From Massilia sp. 9096 (GTDB taxonomy: Bacteria; Pseudomonadota; Gammaproteobacteria; Burkholderiales; Burkholderiaceae_D), in NCBI RefSeq assembly GCF_000745265.1, contig NZ_JQNN01000001.1:1054001-1118000 (forward strand): a stretch of 64,000 bases of DNA. The letters run 5' to 3'. This document shows positions 34,929 to 43,642 of the stretch, one piece after another. Under the pieces are notes generated by a model. That model had not been told where the DNA came from. It saw only the letters and a list, made by a program, of their open reading frames with translations, and did no database searches. Each line of letters starts with the position of its first letter. The first letter of the stretch is position 1. The position numbers and the translations under genes were made by a program.

Positions 34929-36083
34929 ATGGACTTCAACTTCAACCCGGAACAACAGCAGCTGGCGGACGCCCTCAAGCGCTGGATCGCGCGCGACTAC
35001 GACTTCGAGAAGCGCCGCGCCATCGTCGACTCGGAATCGGGCGTGTCGGAGGCGGCCTGGTCGACGTTGGTCGAGCTCGGCCTGACCGCGCTGCCGGTGC
35101 CGCAAGCGCAGGGCGGTTTCGACGGCGGCGCGGTCGACCTGTTCGCGGTGATGCAAGAGCTGGGGCGCGGCCTGGTGGTCGAGCCGTATTTCGCGACCGT
35201 GCTCGGCGCCCGATTCCTCGCGCTGGGCGGCGGCCACGACGCCGAACTCGAGCGCGTCGCCACTGGCGAACTGAAGCTGGCCTGCGCGCTCGGCGAGCGC
35301 CAGTCGCGCCACGATCTGCGCGACATCGCAACGACAGCCACACCGGACGGCGCCGGCTGGATCCTGGATGGCGAAAAGAAGGTGGTGCTGCACGGCTTTG
35401 AAGCCGGGATGCTGGTGGTGTCGAGCCGCACCGGCGGCGCCCAGCGCGACGAGGGCGGCATCAGCCTGTTCCTGGTGCCGCGCGACGCGCCGGGCCTGCG
35501 CATCGCCGGCTACCGCATGCTCGACGGCCAGCGCGGCGCCGACGTGGTCCTCGACGGTGTGCGCGTCGATGCGGCGCAGCTGGTCGGGGCTGCGGGGCAG
35601 GGCTGGGCGATCCTGGAAGCGGCCGCCGATTACGGCGCCGGCCTGCTGTGCTTCGAGGCGGTCGGCGCGATGGATGCGCTGTTTGCGGCCACGCTCGAGT
35701 ACCTCAAGACGCGCCAGCAGTTCGGCGTGCCGATCGGGAAGTTCCAGGCGCTGCAGCATCGCATGGCCGACATGTACATCCACCTCGAGCAGGCGCGTTC
35801 GATGGCCTTGCTGGCGGCCGTCAGGCTCGACGGCGCCGGCGCGGATGCGGCCGAGGAACGGCGCAAGGCCGTGGCGGCCGCCAAGTACCGGGTCGGCCAG
35901 GCGGCGCGCTTCGTCGGCCAGCAGGCGGTCCAGCTGCATGGCGGCATGGGCGTCACCGACGAGCTGCCGGCCGCGCACTATTTCAAGCGCCTGACGACGA
36001 TCGAGCTGACACTGGGCGACAGCGACCACCACCTGGCGCGCTTCATCGAGCGCCCGGGGTTTCGCGCGCAGGAGGCGGCATGA
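34929..36083 (+). CDS. Acyl-CoA dehydrogenase (second of two)
   Basis: 384 residues, nine bases after the first. It has the helical N-domain (FNPEQQQLADALKRWIARDY), a more divergent middle (LACALGERQSRHDLRDIATT) with no clear GAGSD, and the C-terminal QLHGGMGVTDELPAAHYFKRL. It is probably the partner subunit of a heterotetramer with its neighbour. Overlaps the next gene by ATGA. Confidence 0.92.
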   Translation: MDFNFNPEQQQLADALKRWIARDYDFEKRRAIVDSESGVSEAAWSTLVELGLTALPVPQAQGGFDGGAVDLFAVMQELGRGLVVEPYFATVLGARFLALGGGHDAELERVATGELKLACALGERQSRHDLRDIATTATPDGAGWILDGEKKVVLHGFEAGMLVVSSRTGGAQRDEGGISLFLVPRDAPGLRIAGYRMLDGQRGADVVLDGVRVDAAQLVGAAGQGWAILEAAADYGAGLLCFEAVGAMDALFAATLEYLKTRQQFGVPIGKFQALQHRMADMYIHLEQARSMALLAAVRLDGAGADAAEERRKAVAAAKYRVGQAARFVGQQAVQLHGGMGVTDELPAAHYFKRLTTIELTLGDSDHHLARFIERPGFRAQEAA

Positions 36084-36601
36084 GCGGCGATGCCAAGGCC
36101 AGTGCCGACTGGTACTTCGAAGACTTTTATCCGGGCCAGGAGATCGACCTCGGCACGCGCCCGGTGAAGGAAGACGAGATCATCGCCTTTGCCAGCCAGT
36201 TCGATCCGCAGCCCTTCCATGTCGACCGCGCCGCCGCGGCCGCCTCGATCTACGGCGGCGTGATCGCCAGCGGCTGGCACACCTGCTCGATGATGATGCG
36301 CATGGTGGTCGACGGCCTCATGGCCAGGTCCTCGAGCATGGGCTCGCCCGGGCTGGACGACGTGCGCTGGCTGGCGCCGGTACGTGCCGGAGACACGCTG
36401 CACGTGCGCTACCAGACCGTGCGGGTCAAGGCGTCGGCTTCCAAGCCGGACCGCGGCGTGGTGTGGTCGAAGTGGGTGGCGAGCAACCAGCACGGCGCGA
36501 CCGTGTGCACGGTCGAGGGCATGGGCATGTTCGCGCGCCGCCAGGAAGCGGGAAGGGCGAAGCGGGACGGCCCTCAGTCCGCGCCCGCCCCCGCACGGTA
36601 G
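36080..36601 (+). CDS. MaoC-family dehydratase
   Basis: 173 residues from the ATG overlapping the previous stop. Hot-dog fold with FASQFDPQPFHVD (the hydratase Asp/His pair) near residue 41 and GGVIASGWHTCSMMMR. Should hydrate the enoyl-CoA made by the two upstream enzymes. The 3' end overlaps the convergent cyclase gene by 28 bases. Confidence 0.9.
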   Translation: MSGDAKASADWYFEDFYPGQEIDLGTRPVKEDEIIAFASQFDPQPFHVDRAAAAASIYGGVIASGWHTCSMMMRMVVDGLMARSSSMGSPGLDDVRWLAPVRAGDTLHVRYQTVRVKASASKPDRGVVWSKWVASNQHGATVCTVEGMGMFARRQEAGRAKRDGPQSAPAPAR

Positions 36602-37500
36602 CGGTTGCGGCCGTCGGCCTTGGCCTGGTACAGCCGCGCGTCGGCCACCTGCACCAGGTCGGCGGGAATCGTGTGTTCGCCCGGGATCATGCCAGATATG
36701 CCCATGCTGGCGGTGAGGTAGGGCGCGGTCGGCGAGGCGGCGTGCGGGATCGCCATCCGTTCCAGTTCCAGGATCAGGCGCCTGGCCACGCCGACGGCGC
36801 CGCGCGCGTCCAGCTGCGGCAGCAGGATCGCGAACTCTTCGCCGCCGTAGCGCGCCACCAGGTCCTGGGTGCGCCCCGCCGCGCGCCGCAATGCGCTCGC
36901 GACCTGGATCAGGGTGTTGTCGCCGGCCGGATGGCCATAAAAATCGTTGTACAGCTTGAAGTGGTCGACGTCGACCAGCAGCAGCGCCACCGGCAGCCCG
37001 CTCCGGCCGCAGCGGCGCCACTCGGCCATCAGGCGCTCGTCGAATGCGCGGCGGTTGGCCACGCCGGTGAGCGCGTCGGTCAGCACCAGGGCGCGCAGGG
37101 CGTCGCGCTGGCGCTTGACGGTCAGCTGCGTGCGCACGCGCGCGCGCACGACGGCCGCGTTGACCGGCTTGCTGATGAAATCGGCGGCGCCGGCGCCGAG
37201 CGCGCGCGTCTCGTCTTCCGGCGAGCTCAACGCGGTGACGAAGATGACCGGGATGTCGGCGGTCTCGGACGCCGTCTGCAGTTCCTTGATCAGCGCGTAG
37301 CCGTCCATGCCCGGCATCACCGCGTCGAGCAGGATCAGGTCGGGATGCTGGGTGCGCGCGATCTCGAGCGCACGCGGACCGTCGAGGGCGAACAGGACCT
37401 CGTGCTCGTCCTGGAGGGCGGCATGCAGGATGCGGATGTTTTCCATCGCATCGTCGACCACCAGGATACGGCCGTTCAGGGCCAGGTCGGACCAGCTCAT
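36574..37500 (-). CDS. REC-GGDEF response regulator (diguanylate cyclase)
   Basis: 308 residues. Receiver domain with D16/D17 and phospho-acceptor D59 (LLDAVMPGMDG), then GGDEF with active-site RYGGEEF. The RTQD motif five residues before GGEEF fits the inhibitory c-di-GMP site. Start overlaps the stop of the hybrid kinase gene by ATGA, so the kinase very likely drives this output. Makes c-di-GMP. Confidence 0.95.
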   Translation of the reverse strand: MSWSDLALNGRILVVDDAMENIRILHAALQDEHEVLFALDGPRALEIARTQHPDLILLDAVMPGMDGYALIKELQTASETADIPVIFVTALSSPEDETRALGAGAADFISKPVNAAVVRARVRTQLTVKRQRDALRALVLTDALTGVANRRAFDERLMAEWRRCGRSGLPVALLLVDVDHFKLYNDFYGHPAGDNTLIQVASALRRAAGRTQDLVARYGGEEFAILLPQLDARGAVGVARRLILELERMAIPHAASPTAPYLTASMGISGMIPGEHTIPADLVQVADARLYQAKADGRNRYRAGAGAD

Positions 37501-40500
37501 CCAGTCTCCATCGTCGTCATGAGTTCCCGCAGCGTGCCGGCGGCGTCGTCGAAACGCAGCTCGGCCACCGCATCGGCAAGGACCGCCTCTGCGTGCGGTG
37601 CGAGGCGTTGTAGTGTGGGGCGCAGGGATTCCCACAGCGCCATCGCCTTCATGTTGTTATTCTGTAGCAAATCGACCAGCTGCGCCAACGCGCGTGGCAG
37701 ATCCGGGTCATCTGCGGGTCGGGCGCCGGCGGCGTCGACGCCGGGCGCGTGCGCCGCGGCCAGCGTTTGCGCGCTCGCGCGCACGACCCCGAGCGCGGCG
37801 TCCAGGCCGGCCAGGCGCGACTCCAGCGCCGCCGTGTCGCCGCTCGGCAGCCGCTGTTCCAGTTCCGCCGCGAGGCGCGCCACCTCGGACGCGCCGAGGT
37901 TGGCGGCCACGCCGTGCAGGCGGTGCGCGGCCTGGGCGGCGCGGGTGCGCCTTCCTTCGGCCAGCTCGGCGCGGATACGCTCGGCGTCGTCGGCGTGGCT
38001 GGCCGCGAAGCGCGCCAGCAGCTCGGCCAGCACCTTGACGTCGCCCCGGATGCGCGGCAGCGCGGCCGCCAGGTCGATGCCGGGCAGGGCCGGCGCGGCC
38101 GCCGGCGCCGCCACGGGCGCCTGCGCCGGCGCTGCGCCCGCCGCGCGCCCGGTCACGCGCGCCAGCGTCGCCACCAGCTCGTCGACGTCGATCGGCTTGG
38201 CCACCCAGGCGTCCATGCCGGCCCCGAGCGCGCGCCGGCGGTCGTCCTCGAAGGCGTTGGCGGTCATGGCCACGATCGGCACCGGCAGGCCGAGCCGGCG
38301 GATCGCGCCGGTCGCTTCGAACCCGTCCATCACCGGCATCTGCAAGTCCATCAGCACGGCGTCGTAGCGCATCCCGCCGGCCAGCAGGTCGACGCCGATG
38401 CGGCCGTTGCCGGCGAAGTCGACCGTCGCTCCGGCCTGGGCCAGCACGAACTGCGCGACTTCCTGGTTGAGCGGATTGTCCTCGACCACCAGCACGCGCA
38501 GGCCGGCCAGGCGCGCCGCCAGGGCGCTGCCGACGCGCAGCGGGTGGCTGGGTTCGTCCGGCACGGCGCCAAGCAGCGCCGCCGCGGCTGCGTCCACCGC
38601 CTGCGGCGTGAACGGCTTGGCCAGCAGGGCGTCGACGCGCAGGTCGGCCGCCATCGCGTCCAGGCGCTCGTGGTCGGGGTCGGCGGCCATCAGCGCCACG
38701 CGCGGGGGCGCGCCGGCGTGAGCGCGTGAGCGCGCGAGGACCGAGGCGCCGTCCAGGTCCGGCATGGCGCTGTCGATGAAAGCCAGGCAGTAGGCGCCGT
38801 GCGCCAGGAGCGCCAGCGCCTCGACGCCGCCGGCCGCGACATCGACCTGCCAGCCGCGTGCGCGCAGCATGGCCGCCAGCGCCGCGCGGCTGCTGGCGTT
38901 GTCGTCGGCGACCAGCACGTGCAGCGCCGCGCCGGCGTGTGCGGCCGGCGGCGCTGCATCCGGCCCCTGCATCGGTCCCGGCGCAGGCGCCAGCGCGAAC
39001 GCCGCGCTGAAGCCGAAGGTCGCGCCCTCGCCGGGGCGGCTGTCGACGTCGAGGTGGCCGCCCATCAGGTCGACCAGGCGCCGGCTGATCGCCAGGCCCA
39101 GCCCGGTGCCGCCGTACTTGCGGCTGGTCGAGCTGTCGGCCTGCGAAAACGCCTCGAACATGCGCTGCTGCTGCGCCAGGGCGATGCCGATGCCGCTGTC
39201 GCGCACCGAAAACGCCAGGCGCACGCCGCTGTCTTCGCTGCCCGCGTCTTGCGCCTCGACCCGGATCGACAGCACCACTTCGCCCGACTCGGTGAACTTG
39301 ATCGCATTGCCGACCAGGTTCAGCAGCACCTGTTCCAGACGCATCGGGTCGCCCAGCAGGTGGCGCGGGACGTCGGGCGCGACCGCGAACACCGGTTCGA
39401 TGCCCTTGTTCCAGGCGCTGGTGGCGGTCAGCAGTGCAATGCCGGACAGGACGTCGTCGAGCCGGAACGCGGTGCGCTCGAGCGCCAGCTGGCCGGCCTC
39501 GACCTTCGAGTAGTCGAGCACGTCGTTCAGCATCGACAGCAGCGACTTGGCGGCCATCCCGATGCGCGCGACGTAGCCGCGCTCGCGCCGCCCGAGCTGG
39601 GCTTCCTCGAGCAGGCGCGCCAGGCCGATGATCGCGTTCATCGGCGTACGGATCTCGTGGCTCATGTTGGCCAGGAACTCGCCCTTGGCGCTGCTGGCCG
39701 CCTCGGCCGCGCGCAGCGCCTGCTCGAGGCGCGACTGGGTGCCTTTCAGTTCCGTGACGTCGGCGTGCAACATGTAGAAGCCGCGCACCCGGCCCTCCAG
39801 GTCGAGGTCGGGAATGTAGCTGCCCCAGGCGTAGATCACCTTGTCGTAGCCGCGCCGCTGCAGGCGCCGCTCGAAGAACTGCGCCCGCCCGGCCAGCACG
39901 CCGTCGAGGTAGGGCTGGACCTGAAACATCTGCTCGGCGTCCATCAGCTCGGCGGCGGTGTGGCCGATCACCTCCTCGACGCTGCGCCCGAGCCACTCGA
40001 GGTAAGGGCGGTTGGCGAAACGGCAGCGCAGGCCGGCGTCCCAGTAGCCGACCAGGCCCGGCAGGTGGTCGGTGATGGCGCGCACCATGCGCTCGCTCCG
40101 CTCCAGGCGCAGCTCGGTCTCGACCCGCGCCGTGATGTCGCGGATGGTGCCTTGCAGGATGCGGCGGCCGCCCATGTCGACCGCGGTCAGCAGCACGTCG
40201 GCGTGGAACAGGCTGCCGTCGCGGCGCTGGTGCAGCCACTCGAAATGGCAACCGCCTTGCGCCAGCGCGCGCATCATGGTTTCGTGCGCAAGTTCGCTCG
40301 ACCTGCGTCCGTTCGGCTGCAGCTCGGGCGAGGTGTTGGCGGGCGACATCGCCAGCAATTCCTCGAGGCTGGCGCAGCCGTACAGCTTGACCGCGGCCGG
40401 GTTGGCGCTGATGAAGCCGGCCTCGGGCACGAGCAGCACCTGGGCGTCGCCGGCGCCTTCGAACAAGGCGCGGAACAGCTCCTGGTTGTCGCGCTCGCGC

Positions 40501-41984
40501 TGCTCCTGCAGCTTGCGCTCGGTGATGTCGAGCACCACCGCGTTGATGCCGGCCAGTTCGCGCTCGGGTCCGTACACCGGGTAGTAGCTGCAGATCCAGT
40601 AGCGCATCACGCCGGGTTCGGCTGGCACCTCCACGCTGTCCTCGACGTCGATCAGCGCCCGCCCGCTGGCCAGCACGCGCCGGTAGGGCGCCTCGAAGTG
40701 CACCCCGCGCTCGCCCAGCAGCTCGGGGAGCGTGCGCCCGATGTGGGCGGAGGCCGTCAGCGCGTTGACCGCCGCCAGGTAGTCGTTGACCATCACGATG
40801 CGCAGGTCGGCGTCGAGGTAGGCCAGGCCGACCGGCGCGCTGGCGTACACGGTGGACAGCAGCGCGCTGGAGCGGCGCAGTTCCTTGGTGCGCTCGGCCA
40901 CCAGCGCTTCCAGGCCGGCGCGGTACTGCTGCAGCTCGCCTTCGACCTGGCGCAGCGCGGCGGCCACCGATGCCGCTTCGCGGATCGCCAGCGGCGGAAT
41001 CGCCAGCGCTTCGCCGCGGCCGAGCGCCGCCGCCGGCCCGGTCAGCGCGCGCACCGAACGTGCGATGCCGCCGCCGATGACCCAAGCCAGCGTCAAGCTC
41101 AGCGCCAGCATGGCGCCGATCCCGGCCAGGCTCGTGGCCGGATCGGTGCCGAGGATCTCGCGCTCGGCGTGGTAGGGGTAGCCGATCGTCACCGCCCAGC
41201 CGTGCCCCAGCGTGCGCGCGTAGGCGATGTAGACGCGCCCGGCGTCGCGCCCGAGCAGCGCGACCTGGCCGAGGTCGGCGTGGGCCAGCGCCTGCGCCAG
41301 TTCGGGACGGATCGGCATGCCGATCCCCCGTTCGGCTGGGCCGCTGCGGGCCACCAGGCGCTGGTGGTTGTCGAAGATGCGTGCATTCCAGCTCTCAGGC
41401 AGTTGCTGGCCTGCCAGCAGCGCGTTCAGCCGCTGCGGGCGCAATTCGACCGAGAGCGCATAGGCCACCCGGCCGTCGCGCCAGACCGGCACCGTGATCG
41501 AGGCCAGCCACGGCTGGCCGGGGCTGGCGCGGTGCAGGCCCGAGGTCACGGCATTGCCGGAGGCGAACACGGCGCGCACGTCGGCCTCGTTGCCGTTATC
41601 CGGCGGCGCGGCGCCGAGCGGATGACGGGCGTCGAGCAGGGCGCGGCCGTCGGCGCCGCTCAGCTCGAAGCCGGCGACCGGGAATTCGGGCCGCAGCAGG
41701 CGGCGTGCGGCCATTTGGAAAGCGGCCAGGTCGCCGGTCGCCAGGCTGCTCTGGTTGGCCAGCACGCGCGCGGCGGTGGCCGCGCTGTCCAGGTCGCGGT
41801 CGACCGCGGCCGCGAGCGCACGCACGATCATGTCCGCGTCCTGGGCGATGTGGGCCCGCTCGCGCCGGTCGGCGTCGTGGGCGAAAGCGAGGTAGCCGGC
41901 CACGATCGGCGCGGCGCAGGCCAGCACCAGGATGATCAGCTTGGAACGGATGGAGGGTAAAGAACGACCTTGTGAAAACAGCAA
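37497..41984 (-). CDS. Large hybrid histidine kinase (sensor-PAS-REC-REC-Hpt)
   Basis: About 1495 residues. I use the TTG at 41984 because GGAG sits seven bases before it and the membrane helix SKLIILVLACAAPIVAGYL follows; a start further upstream is possible. Order: TM1 (~12-35), extracellular dCache-like sensor (to ~275), TM2, three PAS domains (~370-750), HisKA with H776 (NMSHEIRTPMNAI), HATPase (NLVGNAIKF, DSGIGI, GGTGLGLAI), REC1 (FIDSAMPDLDG), REC2 (LMDLQMPVMDG) and a C-terminal Hpt (AHRLHGVAANLG). A full phosphorelay in one chain, coupled to the cyclase. Confidence 0.93.
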   Translation of the reverse strand: MLFSQGRSLPSIRSKLIILVLACAAPIVAGYLAFAHDADRRERAHIAQDADMIVRALAAAVDRDLDSAATAARVLANQSSLATGDLAAFQMAARRLLRPEFPVAGFELSGADGRALLDARHPLGAAPPDNGNEADVRAVFASGNAVTSGLHRASPGQPWLASITVPVWRDGRVAYALSVELRPQRLNALLAGQQLPESWNARIFDNHQRLVARSGPAERGIGMPIRPELAQALAHADLGQVALLGRDAGRVYIAYARTLGHGWAVTIGYPYHAEREILGTDPATSLAGIGAMLALSLTLAWVIGGGIARSVRALTGPAAALGRGEALAIPPLAIREAASVAAALRQVEGELQQYRAGLEALVAERTKELRRSSALLSTVYASAPVGLAYLDADLRIVMVNDYLAAVNALTASAHIGRTLPELLGERGVHFEAPYRRVLASGRALIDVEDSVEVPAEPGVMRYWICSYYPVYGPERELAGINAVVLDITERKLQEQRERDNQELFRALFEGAGDAQVLLVPEAGFISANPAAVKLYGCASLEELLAMSPANTSPELQPNGRRSSELAHETMMRALAQGGCHFEWLHQRRDGSLFHADVLLTAVDMGGRRILQGTIRDITARVETELRLERSERMVRAITDHLPGLVGYWDAGLRCRFANRPYLEWLGRSVEEVIGHTAAELMDAEQMFQVQPYLDGVLAGRAQFFERRLQRRGYDKVIYAWGSYIPDLDLEGRVRGFYMLHADVTELKGTQSRLEQALRAAEAASSAKGEFLANMSHEIRTPMNAIIGLARLLEEAQLGRRERGYVARIGMAAKSLLSMLNDVLDYSKVEAGQLALERTAFRLDDVLSGIALLTATSAWNKGIEPVFAVAPDVPRHLLGDPMRLEQVLLNLVGNAIKFTESGEVVLSIRVEAQDAGSEDSGVRLAFSVRDSGIGIALAQQQRMFEAFSQADSSTSRKYGGTGLGLAISRRLVDLMGGHLDVDSRPGEGATFGFSAAFALAPAPGPMQGPDAAPPAAHAGAALHVLVADDNASSRAALAAMLRARGWQVDVAAGGVEALALLAHGAYCLAFIDSAMPDLDGASVLARSRAHAGAPPRVALMAADPDHERLDAMAADLRVDALLAKPFTPQAVDAAAAALLGAVPDEPSHPLRVGSALAARLAGLRVLVVEDNPLNQEVAQFVLAQAGATVDFAGNGRIGVDLLAGGMRYDAVLMDLQMPVMDGFEATGAIRRLGLPVPIVAMTANAFEDDRRRALGAGMDAWVAKPIDVDELVATLARVTGRAAGAAPAQAPVAAPAAAPALPGIDLAAALPRIRGDVKVLAELLARFAASHADDAERIRAELAEGRRTRAAQAAHRLHGVAANLGASEVARLAAELEQRLPSGDTAALESRLAGLDAALGVVRASAQTLAAAHAPGVDAAGARPADDPDLPRALAQLVDLLQNNNMKAMALWESLRPTLQRLAPHAEAVLADAVAELRFDDAAGTLRELMTTMETG

Positions 41985-42105
41985 TGCACAGCTCCGCGGA
42001 TGCGCGCGGAGCCGATGCGCCGCCGGGAGACATGGTAGCCGAGCGGCCCGGCGGCGGCAAACGCACGCGCTCAAGCGGACCGGCGCGGCCCGGCGCGGCG
42101 CGGCG

Positions 42106-42353
42106 TCAGGCGTACTTGCCCAGCTCCAGCTTCGCGATGGCGTTGCGGTGCACCTCGTCCGGGCCGTCGGCCAATGCCATCTCGGCCATCGGGCGGGCGG
42201 CCTTGCCGTTTTCCAGCGCCTGCGCGTTGCTGGCGGTGCCGTCGACGTAGCGCTTCATGATGCCTGCATGATGCCGGCCAGGCGGAACAGGTCGTAGGCC
42301 AGATAGAAGTTCATGTCCTCGGCGCGCAGCTGCACTGGCCGCCCCTGATGTCG
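42106..42353 (-). pseudogene. Fused remnant: phosphotransferase C-terminus and acyl-CoA dehydrogenase C-terminus
   Basis: On the minus strand, RHQGRPVQ, then MNFYLAYDLFRLAGIMQ is the end of an APH/ACAD11-type phosphotransferase. A one-base loss breaks the frame. The text then continues MKRYVDGTASNAQALENG, ARPMAE, and joins LADGPDEVHRNAIAKLELGKY, which is the extreme C-terminus of an acyl-CoA dehydrogenase. So one deletion fused the ends of two genes. Nothing else of either gene remains here. Confidence 0.8.
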
Positions 42354-42426
42354 GAAATATTTACAAACACCGGGCTCGTGATTCGGGAAAATCGGCAAGT
42401 CCTTGTTCGAGAAGCGAAAAAATTCC

Positions 42427-42441
42427 TGGCTCGATTCCTGC
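42427..42441 (+). promoter_or_regulatory. Sigma-54-type promoter before PEP-CTERM gene
   Basis: TGGCTCG-ATTC-CTGC matches the -24/-12 consensus (TGGCACG-N4-TTGC) with GG and GC exactly ten bases apart. It is 47 bases before the ATG. Confidence 0.6.
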
Positions 42442-42487
42442 GTCAGGGTTTGCGCAAGCAAGGCCACTCTCGACAGATGGGATCCCC

Positions 42488-43012
42488 ATGAAAACCACCA
42501 TTGCCGCATTTGCCGTCGCCGCCAGCCTTCTGTGCCCTGCAGTCGCCAGCGCCAGGATCCTCGAGGTCAGTTTCACTGCAAGCCAGTTCAGCGCCAGAGA
42601 CGGGGCTGCCGCGCCACAAGATCCGGTCGCAGGATCGATCTTGTTTACCACGCCATTGGAGGACAACGCCTTGCCCGTGGTCCTGGCGATCGACCTGACC
42701 ATCGGCGGCCACACCTACGCGGTCGACGACATCCTCGCCGGGCCGCGCGGCGGCGGCTATGCATTCGGCGCCAAGGCGTCCGGTCTGGACGACCTCATGA
42801 TCGGCAGCGACGATTTCTATCTCTACTTCCTGGGCCGCGGCCAGGGCTTCGGGTATTCGACGGCGGGCTCGAACGACTCCTGGACCACCCGCATCATCAG
42901 CACGAGCACCGAGGAAATCGCCAGCGTCCCCGAGCCGGGCAGCCTGGCGCTGCTGCTGATCGGCGCGGGCGCGGGCGCTGCCGCGACGCTGCGGCGCCGG
43001 CGCAGCGCTTGA
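42488..43012 (+). CDS. PEP-CTERM protein
   Basis: 174 residues: signal peptide (AVASA), beta-rich middle, VPEPGSLALLLIGAGAGAAA and LRRRRS ending. It sits between fragments of an older operon on the other strand and has a sigma-54-type promoter, so it may belong to the PrsK/PrsR-RpoN regulon known for such genes. Confidence 0.88.
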   Translation: MKTTIAAFAVAASLLCPAVASARILEVSFTASQFSARDGAAAPQDPVAGSILFTTPLEDNALPVVLAIDLTIGGHTYAVDDILAGPRGGGYAFGAKASGLDDLMIGSDDFYLYFLGRGQGFGYSTAGSNDSWTTRIISTSTEEIASVPEPGSLALLLIGAGAGAAATLRRRRSA

Positions 43013-43082
43013 GCGTCCACCGCGCGGGCGGCCGAACATGTGGAAACAAGAGTGACAAGCCGCAGGACGCAGCGGCAGCGCC

Positions 43083-43451
43083 TCACATCCCGCGCCCGCG
43101 CCGGTACTGCTCGAACAGCAGCTCCATGGTCGTGCTGCGCGCTCCCGGCTGCAGCACGCCGCGGATTTCCTGCAGCTCGGGCCAGAGCTCGGGCTGCGCC
43201 GGCGCGGCGCCCGGCGCCAGTTGCGCCAGCACGCGCGCGGCCGTCTCGACGGTCCTGGGCAGGCCGGACACGATGACGCGCTCGAACGCCACGCCCGCTT
43301 CGCGGAATGCCAGACCGGCGCCGTCGGCCTGGGCGCGGCCGTCCTCGTTGAGCGGCACACTCTCCGGCAGGCGTGGTTTGCCGTCGGTGTCGAAGTAAGT
43401 CACGCTGCCGTGGCGCATCAGGAAGATGCGGCGGCGTCGGGTGTGCGTCAT
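43083..43451 (-). pseudogene. Truncated histidine phosphatase
   Basis: 122 residues, with the phosphatase N-terminus FLMRHGSVTY (catalytic RHG) and SGLPRTVETAARVL. The chain stops after ELQEIRG and YRRGRGM. Family members run to about 200 residues and need a second His near the C-terminus, which is absent. So it should be inactive. Same strand and order as the phosphotransferase/dehydrogenase remnant at 42106-42353, from which the PEP-CTERM gene now separates it. Confidence 0.75.
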
Positions 43452-43642
43452 GCGTCGGTCTCCTACTCGGCTGCACCAGTGGTCATTCCGACCATCTTTG
43501 TTGCTCGTCTTGCACGCTCATCACGGCAGGCTGTCGCGCCGGCGCCGCGTCTTTACGGCACTAATATGATTCCCTGAGTCAATTTAACCCTTTTCTGACA
43601 TAGAATCACGGGTTGAGTCTTACAGGAAATAATAGGGGTGCT

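Noticed and set aside
38799..41960. Open frame of 1053 aa on the plus strand, and a 1125-aa frame on the minus strand
   Set aside because: Both lie inside the hybrid kinase gene in other frames and show only low-complexity Arg/Ala/Gly composition.
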